A program made the translations under genes and the position numbers. Below, in pieces: positions 5,692 through 6,066 of a DNA stretch of 6,066 bases. Each line of letters begins with the position of its first letter. Position 1 is the stretch's first letter. The notes under the pieces were generated by a model. That model saw nothing but the letters and a program-made list of their open reading frames with translations, made no database searches and was not told the DNA's origin. This DNA is from Acidobacteriota bacterium (GTDB lineage Bacteria; Acidobacteriota; UBA6911), in NCBI GenBank assembly GCA_017860075.1, contig JAFNAH010000395.1:1-6066 (forward strand), given 5' to 3'.

Positions 5692-6066
5692 ATGAACCGA
5701 TACATAAGACCTCTGGTTCTTCTGGTAACTCTCCTGTGGAGCGCTGAGGCCCTTGCCCAGTCTCCCCAGGTAACGAAGGTGGAGCCCCCCAACTGGTGGG
5801 TGGGGCATTCCATCAATCCGGTCAGGGTAATGATTCGGGGAAAGTACTTATCGGGCGCGCGCGTAGACATTCTCGGCAAAGGGACCCGGATCGGTCTTAC
5901 GCGCATCAGCGCCGCCGGTACCTACCTGTTTACTGACGTGTGGGTGGATGCAACGGCGGATCCCGGCCCCCGGCCTCTCCGCATCAGTACGGCAACCGGA
6001 AGCGCCGAGGCGCGGTTCGAATTGCTGGCCCCCCTCGACCGCTTTGGCCGATTCCAGGGATTCTCG
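5692..6066 (+). CDS. exported cyclomaltodextrinase/alpha-amylase-like GH13 protein (N-terminal part, runs off right edge)
   Basis: The frame is open from ATG 5692 to the window end, 125 codons. Residues 1-23 (MNRYIRPLVLLVTLLWSAEALAQ) form a Sec signal peptide with likely cleavage after ALA or AQ, so the protein is periplasmic or secreted. VEPPNWWVGHSINPVRVMIRG (30-50) followed by a beta-rich stretch, ending FELLAPLDRFGRFQGFS, matches the N-terminal Ig-like domain of bacterial cyclomaltodextrinases (Cyc-maltodext_N type). In that architecture it leads directly into the GH13 barrel. Only the accessory domain is in the window, so the catalytic residues cannot be checked and the exact specificity (cyclodextrin, pullulan, maltodextrin) is open. 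It starts 24 nt after the MFS stop, same strand, almost certainly the same operon as malQ. Expected total length is about 600 residues. Confidence 0.85.
   Translation, partial: MNRYIRPLVLLVTLLWSAEALAQSPQVTKVEPPNWWVGHSINPVRVMIRGKYLSGARVDILGKGTRIGLTRISAAGTYLFTDVWVDATADPGPRPLRISTATGSAEARFELLAPLDRFGRFQGFS

Overview
The window is moderately GC-rich, densely coding bacterial DNA. It most resembles a proteobacterium, probably a gammaproteobacterium of the kind that uses MFS-type maltodextrin uptake. This placement is inferred from protein style (Tat-exported SMP-30 enzyme, MalQ / sugar MFS / signal-peptide GH13 gene order), not from a marker gene. No rRNA, tRNA, CRISPR array or transposase gene was seen.

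Left half, minus strand: the start of a GlsB/YeaQ-type small membrane protein runs off the left edge and has its own sigma70-like promoter. Right of it lies a two-gene unit read leftwards: a Tat-signal SMP-30/gluconolactonase-like gene (1464-2433), then an M29-type aminopeptidase-like gene (313-1416), with a possible terminator at 236-261. The SMP-30 gene is broken. Its two halves are in different frames, and the family segment holding the PNG metal-ligand motif (about 20 residues) is missing at the break.

Right half, plus strand: an intact 4-alpha-glucanotransferase (malQ, 2792-4315), a sugar-type MFS transporter (4403-5667) and the start of an exported cyclomaltodextrinase/alpha-amylase-like GH13 protein (5692 to the edge). 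Together they would be a maltodextrin module: a periplasmic enzyme trims alpha-glucans, the MFS protein imports the oligosaccharides, and MalQ rearranges them in the cytoplasm. The MFS gene is also broken, in the same style as the SMP-30 gene: about 20 codons are missing between TM5 and TM6 and the frame is lost.

The 358-bp divergent intergenic region between the SMP-30 gene and malQ is almost filled by a 270-bp non-coding element (2470-2739) with perfect 18-bp inverted ends. Extended -10 promoter candidates lie just outside both ends. This element, the two matching lesions on either side of intact malQ, and a hairpin carrying the ribosome binding site of the GH13 gene are the items most worth a second look. 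No clearly new multi-gene system is visible.
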